Assembly (NCBI RefSeq): GCF_023516615.1
Contig: NZ_JAMGBF010000072.1
Coordinates: 1 to 45,645 of the forward strand
DNA from: Streptomyces panaciradicis
Lineage (GTDB): Bacteria > Actinomycetota > Actinomycetes > Streptomycetales > Streptomycetaceae
Length of the DNA: 45,645 nucleotides
Direction of reading: 5' to 3'
The translations under genes were made by a program, and so were the position numbers. The notes under the pieces are model-generated. The model was not told the origin of the DNA, ran no database searches, and saw only the letters and a list, made by a program, of their open reading frames with translations. Shown here in pieces: positions 32,249-41,287 of this stretch (positions within the stretch are counted from its first letter, which is position 1; each line of letters starts with the position of its first letter).

Positions 32249-34480
32249 ATGTCCAATCAGGCGGTGCTCGAGGGCGTCCTGGAGCGCATCACCTACGCCA
32301 ACGAGGAGAACGGCTACACCGTCGCCCGTGTCGACACCGGCAGGGGCGCCGGCGACCTCCTCACGGTCGTCGGTGCGCTGCTCGGCGCGCAGGTGGGGGA
32401 GTCCCTGCGGATGGAGGGGCGCTGGGGGTCGCACCCCCAGTACGGCAAGCAGTTCACCGTGGAGAACTACACGACCGTGCTGCCGGCCACCGTCCAGGGC
32501 ATCCGGCGTTATCTGGGCTCGGGGCTCGTCAAGGGCATCGGTCCCGTCTTCGCCGACCGCATCACGCAGCACTTCGGCCTGGAGACCCTGCGGATCATCG
32601 AGGAGGAGCCGAAGCGGCTGATCGAGGTGCCCGGCCTCGGTCCGAAGCGGACGAAGAAGATCGCCGACGCCTGGGAGGAGCAGAAGGCGATCAAGGAGGT
32701 GATGCTGTTCCTGCAGACGGTCGAGGTGTCCACGTCCATCGCCGTGCGGATCTACAAGAAGTACGGGGACGCCTCCATCTCCGTCGTGAAGAACCAGCCG
32801 TACCGCCTCGCCGCCGACGTCTGGGGCATCGGCTTCCTGACCGCGGACAAGATCGCCCAGTCCGTCGGCATCCCGCACGACAGCCCGGAGCGGGTGAAGG
32901 CGGGCCTGCAGTACGCGCTGTCGCAGGCCACGGACCAGGGCAACTGCTACCTCCCGGAGGAGCGGCTGATCGCCGACGCCGTGAAGCTCCTCCAGGTCGA
33001 CACCGGGCTCGTGATCGAGTGCCTGGCCGAGCTGGCCGAGCCGCCCGAGGACGGCGAGGACCCCGGTGTCGTACGGGAGAAGGTCCCCGGCGAGCACGGG
33101 GAACCCGTCACCGCCGTCTACCTGGTTCCCTTCCACCGGGCCGAACTCTCCCTCGCCGGACAGCTGTTGCGGCTGCTGCGCACCGAGGAGGACCGGATGC
33201 CGGGGTTCGGGGACGTGGACTGGGGCAAGGCCCTCGGCTGGCTCAGGGCCCGGACCGGCGCCGACCTCGCCCCCGAGCAGGAGGCCGCCGTCAGGCTGGC
33301 GCTGACGAAGAAGGTCGCCGTGCTGACGGGCGGTCCGGGATGCGGCAAGTCCTTCACGGTCCGGTCGATCGTCGAGCTGGCCCGCGCCAAGCGGGCCAGG
33401 GTCGTCCTCGCCGCGCCCACCGGCCGGGCCGCCAAGCGCCTCGCCGAGCTGACCGGCGCCGAGGCCTCCACCGTCCACCGCCTGCTGGAGCTCAAGCCCG
33501 GCGGCGACGCGGCGTACGACAAGGACCGCCCGCTGGAGGCCGACCTGGTGGTCGTCGACGAGGCGTCGATGCTGGACCTGCTGCTCGCCAACAAACTGGT
33601 GAAGGCCGTACCGCCCGGTGCCCATCTCCTCTTCGTCGGTGACGTGGACCAGCTCCCTTCCGTGGGCGCGGGCGAGGTGTTGCGCGACCTCCTCGCCGAC
33701 GGCGGCCCCGTCCCGGCCGTCCGCCTCACCCGGGTGTTCCGGCAGGCCCAGCAGTCGGGGGTCGTCACCAACGCGCACCGGATCAACGCCGGGCAGCACC
33801 CCGTCACCGACGGCATGAAGGACTTCTTCCTGTTCGTCGAGGACGACACCGAGGAGGCGGGGCGGCTGACCGTGGACGTGGCTGCCCGGCGGATCCCGGC
33901 GCGCTTCGGGCTCGACCCGCGCCGGGACGTCCAGGTGCTCGCCCCCATGCACCGGGGCCCCGCGGGCGCCGGCAACCTCAACGGCCTGCTCCAGCAGGCC
34001 ATCACCCCGGCCCGCCCCGACCTGCCGGAGAAGAGATTCGGCGGCAGGGTCTTCCGCGTCGGCGACAAGGTCACCCAGATTCGCAACAATTACGAGAAGG
34101 GAAAGAACGGTGTGTTCAACGGCACCGTGGGCGTGGTCACCGCGCTCGACCCGGTCGACCAGCGCCTGACGGTGCTGACGGACGAGGACGAGGAGGTGCC
34201 GTACGAGTTCGACGAACTGGACGAGCTGGCCCACGCGTACGCGGTGACCATTCACCGCTCGCAGGGCAGTGAATATCCCGCCGTGGTGATCCCGGTCACC
34301 ACCGGTGCCTGGATGATGCTGCAGCGGAACCTGCTCTACACCGCCGTGACCCGGGCCAAGCGGCTGGTCGTGCTCGTCGGCTCGCGCAAGGCCATCGGCC
34401 AGGCGGTGCGGACGGTCTCGGCGGGACGGCGCTGCACCGCGCTCGACTTCCGGCTCTCACCCCGCCCCCTGGAGCCGTGA
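32249..34480 (+). CDS. RecD2-like ATP-dependent DNA helicase
   Basis: 743 residues from ATG 32249; no strong ribosome site, and the preceding frame belongs to the DUF397 region. An N-terminal OB-like domain (LEGVLERITYANEENGYTVA) and helix-hairpin-helix repeats (VPGLGPKRTKKIADAW, VWGIGFLTADKIA) are typical of RecD2. The motor has Walker A GGPGCGKS (361-368), motif Ia APTGRAAKRL, Walker B VVDEASMLD, GDVDQLPSVGAGEVL and RLTRVFRQ. The C-terminal part carries TIHRSQGSEYP and YTAVTRAKRLVVLVGS. It is a 5'-3' superfamily 1B helicase acting without RecBC, probably in repair. Confidence 0.93.
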   Translation: MSNQAVLEGVLERITYANEENGYTVARVDTGRGAGDLLTVVGALLGAQVGESLRMEGRWGSHPQYGKQFTVENYTTVLPATVQGIRRYLGSGLVKGIGPVFADRITQHFGLETLRIIEEEPKRLIEVPGLGPKRTKKIADAWEEQKAIKEVMLFLQTVEVSTSIAVRIYKKYGDASISVVKNQPYRLAADVWGIGFLTADKIAQSVGIPHDSPERVKAGLQYALSQATDQGNCYLPEERLIADAVKLLQVDTGLVIECLAELAEPPEDGEDPGVVREKVPGEHGEPVTAVYLVPFHRAELSLAGQLLRLLRTEEDRMPGFGDVDWGKALGWLRARTGADLAPEQEAAVRLALTKKVAVLTGGPGCGKSFTVRSIVELARAKRARVVLAAPTGRAAKRLAELTGAEASTVHRLLELKPGGDAAYDKDRPLEADLVVVDEASMLDLLLANKLVKAVPPGAHLLFVGDVDQLPSVGAGEVLRDLLADGGPVPAVRLTRVFRQAQQSGVVTNAHRINAGQHPVTDGMKDFFLFVEDDTEEAGRLTVDVAARRIPARFGLDPRRDVQVLAPMHRGPAGAGNLNGLLQQAITPARPDLPEKRFGGRVFRVGDKVTQIRNNYEKGKNGVFNGTVGVVTALDPVDQRLTVLTDEDEEVPYEFDELDELAHAYAVTIHRSQGSEYPAVVIPVTTGAWMMLQRNLLYTAVTRAKRLVVLVGSRKAIGQAVRTVSAGRRCTALDFRLSPRPLEP

Positions 34481-34511
34481 GACCGGGCGCTGAGGCAGGC
34501 ATCACAAAAAA

Positions 34512-34635
34512 TGATCGATCAAATGAGTCGCGAAGGTCACAGAGCACTTCCGGATGGGGAATCAAGGGGGCAGGATGTGCAAGTTGGCGGCACTCAGTGC
34601 CGCCAGTAGGCCCGATGGTCGACCCCGAGTGCACT
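34512..34635. promoter_or_regulatory. three palindromes in the leader upstream of citrate synthase
   Basis: TGATCGATCA (34512-34521), GGCGGCACTCAGTGCCGCC (34586-34604, perfect arms of nine around one base) and GAGTGCACTC (34626-34635) lie in the 232-base gap before citA. The single-base centre of the second is too tight for a terminator loop, so operator function is likelier. CACTC/GAGTG is shared by the second and third. The regulator is unknown. Confidence 0.45.
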
Positions 34636-34712
34636 CTCCTGAGCCAATTGGGGGATGGTAGAGACAGTCAGGGCAACCTCGAAGATGAGGCACTACGTCG
34701 GTGAGGGAAGAC

Positions 34713-36002
34713 GTGAGCGACAACTCTGTAGTACTGCGGTACGGCGACGGCGAGTACACCTACCCGGTGATCGACAGCACCGTCGGCGACAAGGGCTTCG
34801 ACATCGGGAAGCTCCGCGCCCAGACCGGGCTGGTCACCCTGGACAGCGGCTACGGCAACACGGCCGCATACAAATCCGCCATCACCTACCTCGACGGCGA
34901 GGCGGGCATCCTCCGGTACCGCGGCTACCCGATCGAGCAGCTGGCCGAGCGCTCCACGTTCCTGGAGGTCGCCTACCTGCTGATCAACGGCGAGCTGCCG
35001 ACCGTCGACGAGCTCTCGGTGTTCAAGAACGACATCACGCAGCACACCCTGCTGCATGAGGACGTCAAGAACTTCTACAAGGGCTTCCCGCGCGACGCCC
35101 ACCCGATGGCCATGCTGTCCTCGGTCGTCTCCGCGCTGTCCACCTTCTACCAGGACAGCCACAACCCCTTCGACGAGAAGCAGCGCAACCTCTCGACGAT
35201 CCGCCTGCTCGCCAAGCTTCCGACGATCGCCGCGTACGCGTACAAGAAGTCGATCGGTCACCCGTTCGTCTACCCGCGCAACGACCTCGGCTACGTCGAG
35301 AACTTCCTGCGGATGACCTTCTCGGTGCCGGCGCAGGAGTACGACCTCGACCCCGTCGTCGTCGCGGCCCTCGACAAGCTGCTGATCCTGCACGCGGACC
35401 ACGAGCAGAACTGTTCGACGTCCACGGTCCGCCTGGTGGGCTCGTCCCAGGCGAACATGTTCGCGTCGATCTCGGCCGGCATCAACGCGCTGTGGGGCCC
35501 GCTGCACGGCGGCGCCAACCAGTCCGTCCTGGAGATGCTCGAGGGCATCCAGTCCTCCGGCGGCGACGTCGACTCCTTCATCCGCAAGGTGAAGAACAAG
35601 GAGGACGGCGTCCGTCTGATGGGCTTCGGCCACCGGGTCTACAAGAACTTCGACCCGCGCGCCAAGATCATCAAGGCCGCCGCGCACGACGTCCTCTCGG
35701 CCCTCGGCAAGTCCGACGAGCTGCTGGACATCGCGCTGAAGCTGGAGGAGCACGCGCTCTCCGACGACTACTTCGTCTCGCGCAGCCTCTACCCGAACGT
35801 CGACTTCTACACCGGTCTGATCTACCGGGCCATGGGCTTCCCGACCGAGATGTTCACGGTCCTGTTCGCCCTCGGCCGCCTGCCGGGCTGGATCGCCCAG
35901 TGGCACGAGATGATCAAGGAGCCGGGTTCGCGCATCGGCCGCCCGCGCCAGATCTACACGGGCGTGGTGGAGCGGGACTTCGTCCCTGTAGAGCAGCGCT
36001 GA
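34713..36002 (+). CDS. citA: citrate synthase
   Basis: 429 residues from GTG 34713, with GAGGGAAG five bases before. Type II (hexameric, gltA-like) citrate synthase: H230 in HADHEQN, catalytic His265 in GPLHGGANQ, His307 in GFGHRVYKNFDPRA and Asp364 in NVDFYTGLIYR, in the same order and nearly the same numbers as E. coli His264, His305 and Asp362. It condenses acetyl-CoA and oxaloacetate at the entry of the TCA cycle. The length is full. It is followed by a strong hairpin at 36145-36197. Three palindromes upstream suggest regulated expression. Confidence 0.96.
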   Translation: MSDNSVVLRYGDGEYTYPVIDSTVGDKGFDIGKLRAQTGLVTLDSGYGNTAAYKSAITYLDGEAGILRYRGYPIEQLAERSTFLEVAYLLINGELPTVDELSVFKNDITQHTLLHEDVKNFYKGFPRDAHPMAMLSSVVSALSTFYQDSHNPFDEKQRNLSTIRLLAKLPTIAAYAYKKSIGHPFVYPRNDLGYVENFLRMTFSVPAQEYDLDPVVVAALDKLLILHADHEQNCSTSTVRLVGSSQANMFASISAGINALWGPLHGGANQSVLEMLEGIQSSGGDVDSFIRKVKNKEDGVRLMGFGHRVYKNFDPRAKIIKAAAHDVLSALGKSDELLDIALKLEEHALSDDYFVSRSLYPNVDFYTGLIYRAMGFPTEMFTVLFALGRLPGWIAQWHEMIKEPGSRIGRPRQIYTGVVERDFVPVEQR

Positions 36003-36144
36003 CGCCTCCGGCGGGGGTGCCGATCGCCTGAGAGGTCGGTGCTGAAGGAGCGTGGGCGGCTGCGGGCCGGCTGTGGCCGGTCGCGCAGTTCCCCGCGCCC
36101 CTTGAGGGCGTTGCCCTGAACCCATCTCAAGAGCTGACAAAAGC

Positions 36145-36197
36145 GGAAGGCGCCCTGGCGCCGGTCCCCCCACGGGCCGACGTCCAGGGCGCCTTCC
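36145..36197. terminator. hairpin downstream of citrate synthase, also facing the copper operon
   Basis: GGAAGGCGCCCTGG (36145-36158) and CCAGGGCGCCTTCC (36184-36197) form a 14-bp perfect stem with a 25-base loop. On the minus strand it is followed by GCTTTTGTC, so it is a better stop for leftward transcripts; it can act on citA transcripts as well. Confidence 0.75.
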
Positions 36198-36696
36198 CAT
36201 GTCCCGGTGCGGATTCCCCCCACGGGATCCGGCCGGGCGTCTGAGAGGACAGCGCCTGAATCGCTGTTCTTCCACTGCTGCTGGTACTGCCGTTGAGCAG
36301 AACGAGCAAAAGTGCCCGTACTACTCGGGTGTGCGGTCTGCCGGGACAACGCACGCTCGGGAGGGCCGCTCAAAGCTTCCCGAGGTGCGTGCCCCGGCAA
36401 CGCATCTCTGAGGAAGTCCCCCAAGACATCCCCAGATGCCAGTTCGCGCCCCCCAAGACGCTTACTGACATCGCCAACTTAGACCTTCGAACCCCTTCGA
36501 TGGTTACGTTCGCATCACTGTGATCTGCGTCTCTTGCATTTGTCCGTTTGATACGCAAGAGCCCCGACGCAGCGATCGGGACTCAGGCGTAAGGATGATG
36601 CGCGAGCCTTGTGAAGAGCTTATGTGAGCCCGGCGCCGGACTCCAGAGGTCCACTGGTCACGACTTCGGAGTAACCGCCAGTAACTTCTCAGGAGT
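36198..36696. other. 500-base gene-free, GC-poorer stretch with palindromes
   Basis: No convincing frame, tRNA or repeat. GC is lower than around it, chiefly 36460-36570. Seen: palindrome ATCACTGTGAT (36514-36524) and a hairpin CTCTTGC (36531-36537) with GCAAGAG (36555-36561). One minus-strand frame (36370-36558, 62 codons) has no ribosome site or family features. It could hold a small RNA or the long 3' tail of copA transcripts. Confidence 0.4.
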
Positions 36697-38958
36697 TCAT
36701 CGGAATGTCCGCAGTCTGAGACTGTTGGTGACCACGAAGACCGACGAGAACGCCATCGCGGCGCCGGCGATCATCGGGTTCAGCAGCCCCGCGGCGGCCA
36801 GCGGCAGCGCGGCGACGTTGTAGCCGAAGGCCCACACCAGGTTGCCCTTGATGGTCGACAGCGTCCTGCGGGACAGCCGGATCGCGTCCGCGGCCACCCG
36901 CAGGTCACCGCGCACCAGCGTCAGATCGCCGGCCTCGATCGCCGCGTCGGTCCCGGTCCCCATGGCCAGCCCCAGGTCGGCGGTGGCCAGCGCGGCCGCG
37001 TCGTTCACGCCGTCGCCGACCATGGCGACGACCCGCCCCTCGCCCTGCAGCCGCCGTACGGCGTCCACCTTGTCCTCGGGCAGAACCTCCGCGATCACCT
37101 GCTCGATCCCGACCTCCCGGGCCACCGCCTCGGCCACCGCCCGGTTGTCCCCGGTCAGCAGCACCGGCGTCAGTCCGAGCGCCCGCAGCTGCCGTACCGC
37201 CTGGGCGCTGGTCTCCTTCACGGCGTCCGCGACGGCGACGACACCGCGTGCCGCGCCGTCCCAGCCGACCACGACGGCCGTACGGCCGCCCCGCTCGGCC
37301 TCGTCCTTGGCGCGGGCCAGCTCCGGCGGCAGCTCGTCGTAGAGCCGCCCCACGGCCACCTCGCGGCCCTCCACGCGCCCGCGCACACCCCGCCCGGGCA
37401 CGTTCTCGAAGCCCTCGACCTCCGGGAGCCGTCCGGCCCGCTCCTCGGCGCCCACGGCGACCGCCCGGGCCACCGGGTGCTCGGAGGCGTGCTCGACGGC
37501 GCCCGCCAGCCGCAGCACCTCCTTCTCGTCGGCGCCGTCGGCGACGTACACCTCCTGGAGGGTCATCCGGCCGGTGGTGACCGTGCCGGTCTTGTCCAGG
37601 ACGACCGTGTCGACGCGGCGCGTGGACTCCAGCACCTCGGGACCCTTGATGAGGATGCCGAGCTGCGCGCCCCGGCCGGTGCCGACCATCAGCGCGGTCG
37701 GCGTGGCCAGGCCCAGCGCGCACGGGCAGGCGATGATCAGGACCGCGACGGCGGCGGTGAACGCGGCGACGGTGTCGCCGGTGACGCCGAGCCAGACCCC
37801 GAAGGTGCCGAGCGCGATCAGGATGACGACCGGCACGAAGACCGCCGAGATGCGGTCGGCGAGCCGCTGCACCTCCGCCTTGCCGTTCTGCGCGTCCTCC
37901 ACCAGCTTCGCCATGCGCGCCAGCTGGGTGTCGCCGCCCACCCGGGTGGCCTCGACGACCAGCCGCCCGCCGGCGTTCACGGTCGCGCCCGTGACGGCGG
38001 AGCCCACCCCCACGTCCACCGGCACCGACTCGCCGGTCAGCATCGACGCGTCCACCGCGGACGCGCCCTCGACGACGGTGCCGTCGGTGGCGACCTTCTC
38101 CCCGGGCCGTACGACGAAACGGTCGCCCACGGCCAGCCGGGACACCGGCACCCGGACCTCGCGCCCGCCCCGCAGGACGGACACGTCCTTGGCGCCCAGC
38201 TCCATCAGGGCCCTGAGCGCGGCTCCGGAGCGGCGCTTGGCGCGGGCCTCCAGATAGCGGCCCAGCAGGATGAACGCCACGACCCCGGAGGCCACTTCGA
38301 GGTAGATCGTGGAGGCGCCGTCCATGCGGGAGACGGTCAGCCGGAACTCGTCGTGCATGCCGGTCATGCCCGCGTCGCCGAAGAACAGCGCCCACAGCGA
38401 CCAGCCGAACGCGGCGAGCGTGCCCACCGAGACCAGCGTGTCCATGGTGGCCGCGCCGTGCCGGGCGTTCGTCCAGGCGGCCCGGTGGAAGGGCAGCGCG
38501 CCCCAGACCACCACCGGCGCGGCCAGGGTGAGGCACAGCCACTGCCAGTTGTCGAACTGCAGGGCCGGGATCATCGACAGCAGGACGACCGGGAGCGCCA
38601 GCAGCGCGGAGACGGTGAACCGCTCGCGGTAGGCGGTGAGCTCGGGGTCCTCCGCGTCCTTCACCGTGCCGGCCGCCGTCTCGGCGGGGGGCTGGGGCGG
38701 GGGCGGCTCCTCGGCGGTGTACCCCGTCTTCACCACGGTCGCGATCAGGTCGGCGACCTGGATGCCCGCGGGGTAGGTCACCTTCGCCTTCTCCGTCGCG
38801 AAGTTCACCGTGGCGGTGACCCCGTCCATGCGGTTGAGCTTCTTCTCGACGCGGGCCGCGCAGGAGGCGCAGGTCATCCCGCCGATCTGCAGCTCGACCT
38901 CGGAGGCGTCGGCTATCGGTGTCGCGGTGCTGCCGGTGGTGCTTGTCGTGCTGGTCAT
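36697..38958 (-). CDS. copA: copper-exporting P1B-type ATPase
   Basis: 753 residues from ATG 38958. One N-terminal heavy-metal domain with GMTCASC (C30, C33), a Pro-rich linker (85-95), eight membrane segments, TGE (308-310), the membrane CPC (411-413) that marks Cu(I) pumps, phosphorylation Asp455 in DKTGT, SEHPVARA (nucleotide-binding His-Pro) and GDGVNDAAAL. It ends shortly after the last two membrane helices. It pumps Cu(I) out of the cytoplasm. It is read with the chaperone gene 91 bases upstream, behind a CsoR-type operator. Confidence 0.96.
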   Translation of the reverse strand: MTSTTSTTGSTATPIADASEVELQIGGMTCASCAARVEKKLNRMDGVTATVNFATEKAKVTYPAGIQVADLIATVVKTGYTAEEPPPPQPPAETAAGTVKDAEDPELTAYRERFTVSALLALPVVLLSMIPALQFDNWQWLCLTLAAPVVVWGALPFHRAAWTNARHGAATMDTLVSVGTLAAFGWSLWALFFGDAGMTGMHDEFRLTVSRMDGASTIYLEVASGVVAFILLGRYLEARAKRRSGAALRALMELGAKDVSVLRGGREVRVPVSRLAVGDRFVVRPGEKVATDGTVVEGASAVDASMLTGESVPVDVGVGSAVTGATVNAGGRLVVEATRVGGDTQLARMAKLVEDAQNGKAEVQRLADRISAVFVPVVILIALGTFGVWLGVTGDTVAAFTAAVAVLIIACPCALGLATPTALMVGTGRGAQLGILIKGPEVLESTRRVDTVVLDKTGTVTTGRMTLQEVYVADGADEKEVLRLAGAVEHASEHPVARAVAVGAEERAGRLPEVEGFENVPGRGVRGRVEGREVAVGRLYDELPPELARAKDEAERGGRTAVVVGWDGAARGVVAVADAVKETSAQAVRQLRALGLTPVLLTGDNRAVAEAVAREVGIEQVIAEVLPEDKVDAVRRLQGEGRVVAMVGDGVNDAAALATADLGLAMGTGTDAAIEAGDLTLVRGDLRVAADAIRLSRRTLSTIKGNLVWAFGYNVAALPLAAAGLLNPMIAGAAMAFSSVFVVTNSLRLRTFR

Positions 38959-39049
38959 GTCCGGACTCCAGACATCGGACCGGGACCGTACGGAGCCAGT
39001 ATCAGCTGGTCGGCACGGCCGGTCGGAGAACAGGAACGGAAGTGCCGGC

Positions 39050-39289
39050 TCAGGCCCGGCCGACGAGCTCGAAGCCGGCCTCGTCCACCGCGGCGCGCAC
39101 CGCGGCCTCGTCGAGGGGGGCCTCGGAGACCACGGTGACCTCGCCGGACGAGGCGACGGCCTTCACCGAGGTGACACCGGCGATCTCGGAGATCTCGCTC
39201 GAGACGGACCCCTCGCAGTGCCCGCAGCTCATCCCGCTCACCTTGTAGACGGCGGTGACGGTGCCCTGGGTGTCGCTCTGCGCGGTCAT
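39050..39289 (-). CDS. copZ: copper chaperone, heavy-metal-associated domain
   Basis: 79 residues from ATG 39289 with GGAG before it. One ferredoxin-like HMA domain with metal motif GMSCGHC at about 19-25, then VSSEISEIAGVTSVKAVAS. It binds Cu(I) through the two Cys and hands it to CopA. First gene of the copZ-copA unit; the CsoR-type palindrome lies 67 bases upstream. Confidence 0.93.
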   Translation of the reverse strand: MTAQSDTQGTVTAVYKVSGMSCGHCEGSVSSEISEIAGVTSVKAVASSGEVTVVSEAPLDEAAVRAAVDEAGFELVGRA

Positions 39290-39355
39290 GTCGTTCTCCT
39301 CAAGGAGGCGTATGGGGTTGCCGGGACCCACGGTGGGCCCCGCACTCTCCACACT

Positions 39356-39372
39356 ATACCCCTAGGGGGTAT
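39356..39372. promoter_or_regulatory. CsoR-type copper operator ATACCCCTAGGGGGTAT
   Basis: A palindrome with arms ATACCCC/GGGGTAT around TAG, in the form known for actinobacterial CsoR (G/C tract flanked by TA). It lies upstream of copZ-copA. CsoR binding would keep the operon off until Cu(I) rises. No csoR gene is in the window. Confidence 0.85.
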
Positions 39373-39417
39373 CGCTCCAAGGGGTGGCGGCGCCGGAGGA
39401 CGTGGACCGCCTCACGT

Positions 39418-39585
39418 TCAGGGCCGTGCCGCGTACGCCAGCAGCAGGGCCAGCGCCGACACGGTGAGCCCGGCCCACAGGAACAGGGCGCGCAGCCGCG
39501 AGCGGATGCGCGGGTCCGGCCGCCGGGGCTGCCGTGGGGAGGGGATGCGGGCCCGCGGGGCGCCGGGCGGCGAGAAGTGGGTCAC
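39418..39585 (-). CDS. small single-span membrane protein
   Basis: 55 residues from GTG 39585, preceded by AGGGGA. A basic, Pro/Arg-rich N-terminal part (RIPSPRQPRRPDPRIRSRLR) leads to one membrane helix (ALFLWAGLTVSALALLLAYA) and a three-residue end. Orientation by the positive-inside rule: N-terminus in the cytoplasm. It is upstream of copZ on the same strand, with the copper operator between them, so it is not part of the copper unit. No known family. Confidence 0.5.
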   Translation of the reverse strand: MTHFSPPGAPRARIPSPRQPRRPDPRIRSRLRALFLWAGLTVSALALLLAYAARP

Positions 39586-39745
39586 GGCAGGTCCCCTCAC
39601 TCATGCAGGGCGGATTTACCGGAACTTTATGGAGATACCGCCCGCGGCGCAGTCCGGGGCGCCCGTTGTGATCACACCCCTGGCCACGCGGGTGCCCCCG
39701 CCGGGCATCCTGTACGCGCACACGCGGACGACGACGGGAGCAGGT

Positions 39746-40798
39746 ATGCGGGCTGTGGTGTTCGAGCGGTACGGCGAGCCGGCCGAGGTACGCGACCTGC
39801 CCGACCCCCGCCCGGCGCCCCACGGGGTCGTCGTCCGGGTCGAGGCCACCGGCCTGTGCCGCAGCGACTGGCACGGCTGGCAGGGCCACGACCCGGACAT
39901 CACGCTGCCGCACGTGCCGGGCCACGAACTCGCCGGTGTCGTCGAGGCGGCCGGCGAGCGGGTCACCGCCTGGCGCCCCGGCGACCGGGTCACCGTGCCC
40001 TTCGTGTGCGCCTGCGGGAGCTGCCCGTCCTGCCAGGCGGGCGACCACCAGGTCTGCGAGCGGCAGACCCAGCCCGGCTTCACGCACTGGGGCTCCTTCG
40101 CGCAGTACGTCGCCCTGGACCACGCCGACGTGAACCTGGTGGCCGTCCCCGAGGACCTGTCGTACGCCACGGCCGCCTCCCTGGGCTGCCGGTTCGCCAC
40201 GGCCTTCCGCGCGGTGGTGCAGCAGGGCCGGGTGGCCGCGGGGGAGTGGGTCGCGGTGCACGGGTGCGGGGGCGTCGGCCTGTCGGCGGTGATGATCGCG
40301 GCGGCGTCCGGCGCGCGCGTGGTCGCCGTCGACGTGTCGCCCGCGGCCCTGGAGCTGGCGCGGACGTTCGGCGCGGCGCACGTCGTCGACGCCTCCGGTA
40401 CGCCGGACACCGCCGCGGCGATCCGTGAACTGACCGGCGGGGGCGCCCACCTGTCGCTCGACGCCCTGGGTTCGCCCGGCACCTGCGCGGCCTCCGTGAA
40501 CGGCCTGCGCCGTCGCGGCCGGCACGTCCAGGTGGGCCTGCTGCCCTCGCCGGACGGCACCACCCCCGTCCCCATGGCCCGCGCGATCGCCCTGGAGCTG
40601 GAACTCCTCGGCAGCCACGGCATGGCGGCGCACACCTATCCGCCGATGCTGGAGCTGGTCCGCGCGGGCGTCCTGCGTCCCGACCTGCTGGTCACCTCCG
40701 CCATCGGCCTGGACGCCGCCCCCGCCGCCCTGGCCGCGCTGGGCACGGCGGCGGGAGCGGGGGTGACGGTGATCGAGCCGTGGGGCGGGCGCGCGTAG
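39746..40798 (+). CDS. zinc-dependent alcohol dehydrogenase (MDR family)
   Basis: 350 residues from ATG 39746, preceded by GGGAGCAG. Catalytic zinc ligands: Cys38 in GLCRSDWHG, His60-Glu61 in GHE, and the later Cys in LGCRFATAF. The structural-zinc lobe has Cys90, 93, 96 and 104 (CGSCPSCQAGDHQVC). The NAD(P) motif GCGGVGLSAVMIA is followed by VAVDVSPAAL. The family oxidises alcohols or reduces aldehydes; the substrate cannot be told. It is alone and convergent with the BldC-like gene, 19 bases apart. Confidence 0.9.
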   Translation: MRAVVFERYGEPAEVRDLPDPRPAPHGVVVRVEATGLCRSDWHGWQGHDPDITLPHVPGHELAGVVEAAGERVTAWRPGDRVTVPFVCACGSCPSCQAGDHQVCERQTQPGFTHWGSFAQYVALDHADVNLVAVPEDLSYATAASLGCRFATAFRAVVQQGRVAAGEWVAVHGCGGVGLSAVMIAAASGARVVAVDVSPAALELARTFGAAHVVDASGTPDTAAAIRELTGGGAHLSLDALGSPGTCAASVNGLRRRGRHVQVGLLPSPDGTTPVPMARAIALELELLGSHGMAAHTYPPMLELVRAGVLRPDLLVTSAIGLDAAPAALAALGTAAGAGVTVIEPWGGRA

Positions 40799-40817
40799 CA
40801 CCCGCGCCCGCCGCGGC

Positions 40818-41018
40818 TCACTCGTCTCTGCGGCCCCGGTTGCCGGGCCGGGAGGCCACCCAGGCCCGCACGGTGTCGGCGTACCAGAACGGCTTGCCGC
40901 CCTCGACGTGGTCGGGCGGCGGCAGCAGCCCGTGCTTGCGGTAGGAGCGCACGGTGTCGGGCTGCACCCGGATGTGCGCGGCGATCTCCTTGTAGGACCA
41001 CAGCCGTCGGTCTGACAC
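40818..41018 (-). CDS. BldC-like MerR-type DNA-binding protein
   Basis: 66 residues from GTG 41018, with GGGAGGTG eight bases before. A lone MerR-type winged helix domain with no effector part: LWSYKEIAAHIRVQPDTVRS, wing YRKHGLLPPPDHVEGGKPFW, YADTVRAWVAS. BldC and excisionase-like proteins have this size and form. It could be a head-to-tail binding regulator like BldC; the targets are unknown. The upstream 269 bases (41019-41287) hold no other gene, with GTGTGACACGAAG and nearby near-repeats as possible promoter parts. Confidence 0.83.
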   Translation of the reverse strand: MSDRRLWSYKEIAAHIRVQPDTVRSYRKHGLLPPPDHVEGGKPFWYADTVRAWVASRPGNRGRRDE

Positions 41019-41287
41019 GAGTCGCACCTCCCTGCGCGCGCCGCGGGGCGGCCGGGGAGGGCCGTCGGGGGAGCCGGGCGCTGCGCTGGCGATCACAAAG
41101 CCTGTGCCCGGTGAACGACGGGGTCCGAAAGCCGGTCAGGGCCTGTGCGCCGGGTGTGACGCAAGACCCGCGTACCCGCGACATGTGTGACACGAAGGGG
41201 GCGTTCGTGACAGGAGTGGTGCACGGGCGTACGCGGGCTCCTGGGCGCGGCGCGTTGACATCGCCGGGCGAACGCCCCCGTGACGGC

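Noticed and set aside
36455..36505. Possible tRNA around the TTCGAACCCC sequence
   Set aside because: The T-loop-like bases are present on either strand, but no acceptor stem, anticodon arm or CCA-side pairing can be drawn.
36370..36558. 62-codon minus-strand frame as a small gene
   Set aside because: No ribosome site, no recognisable features, and it overlaps the palindromes of the gene-free stretch.
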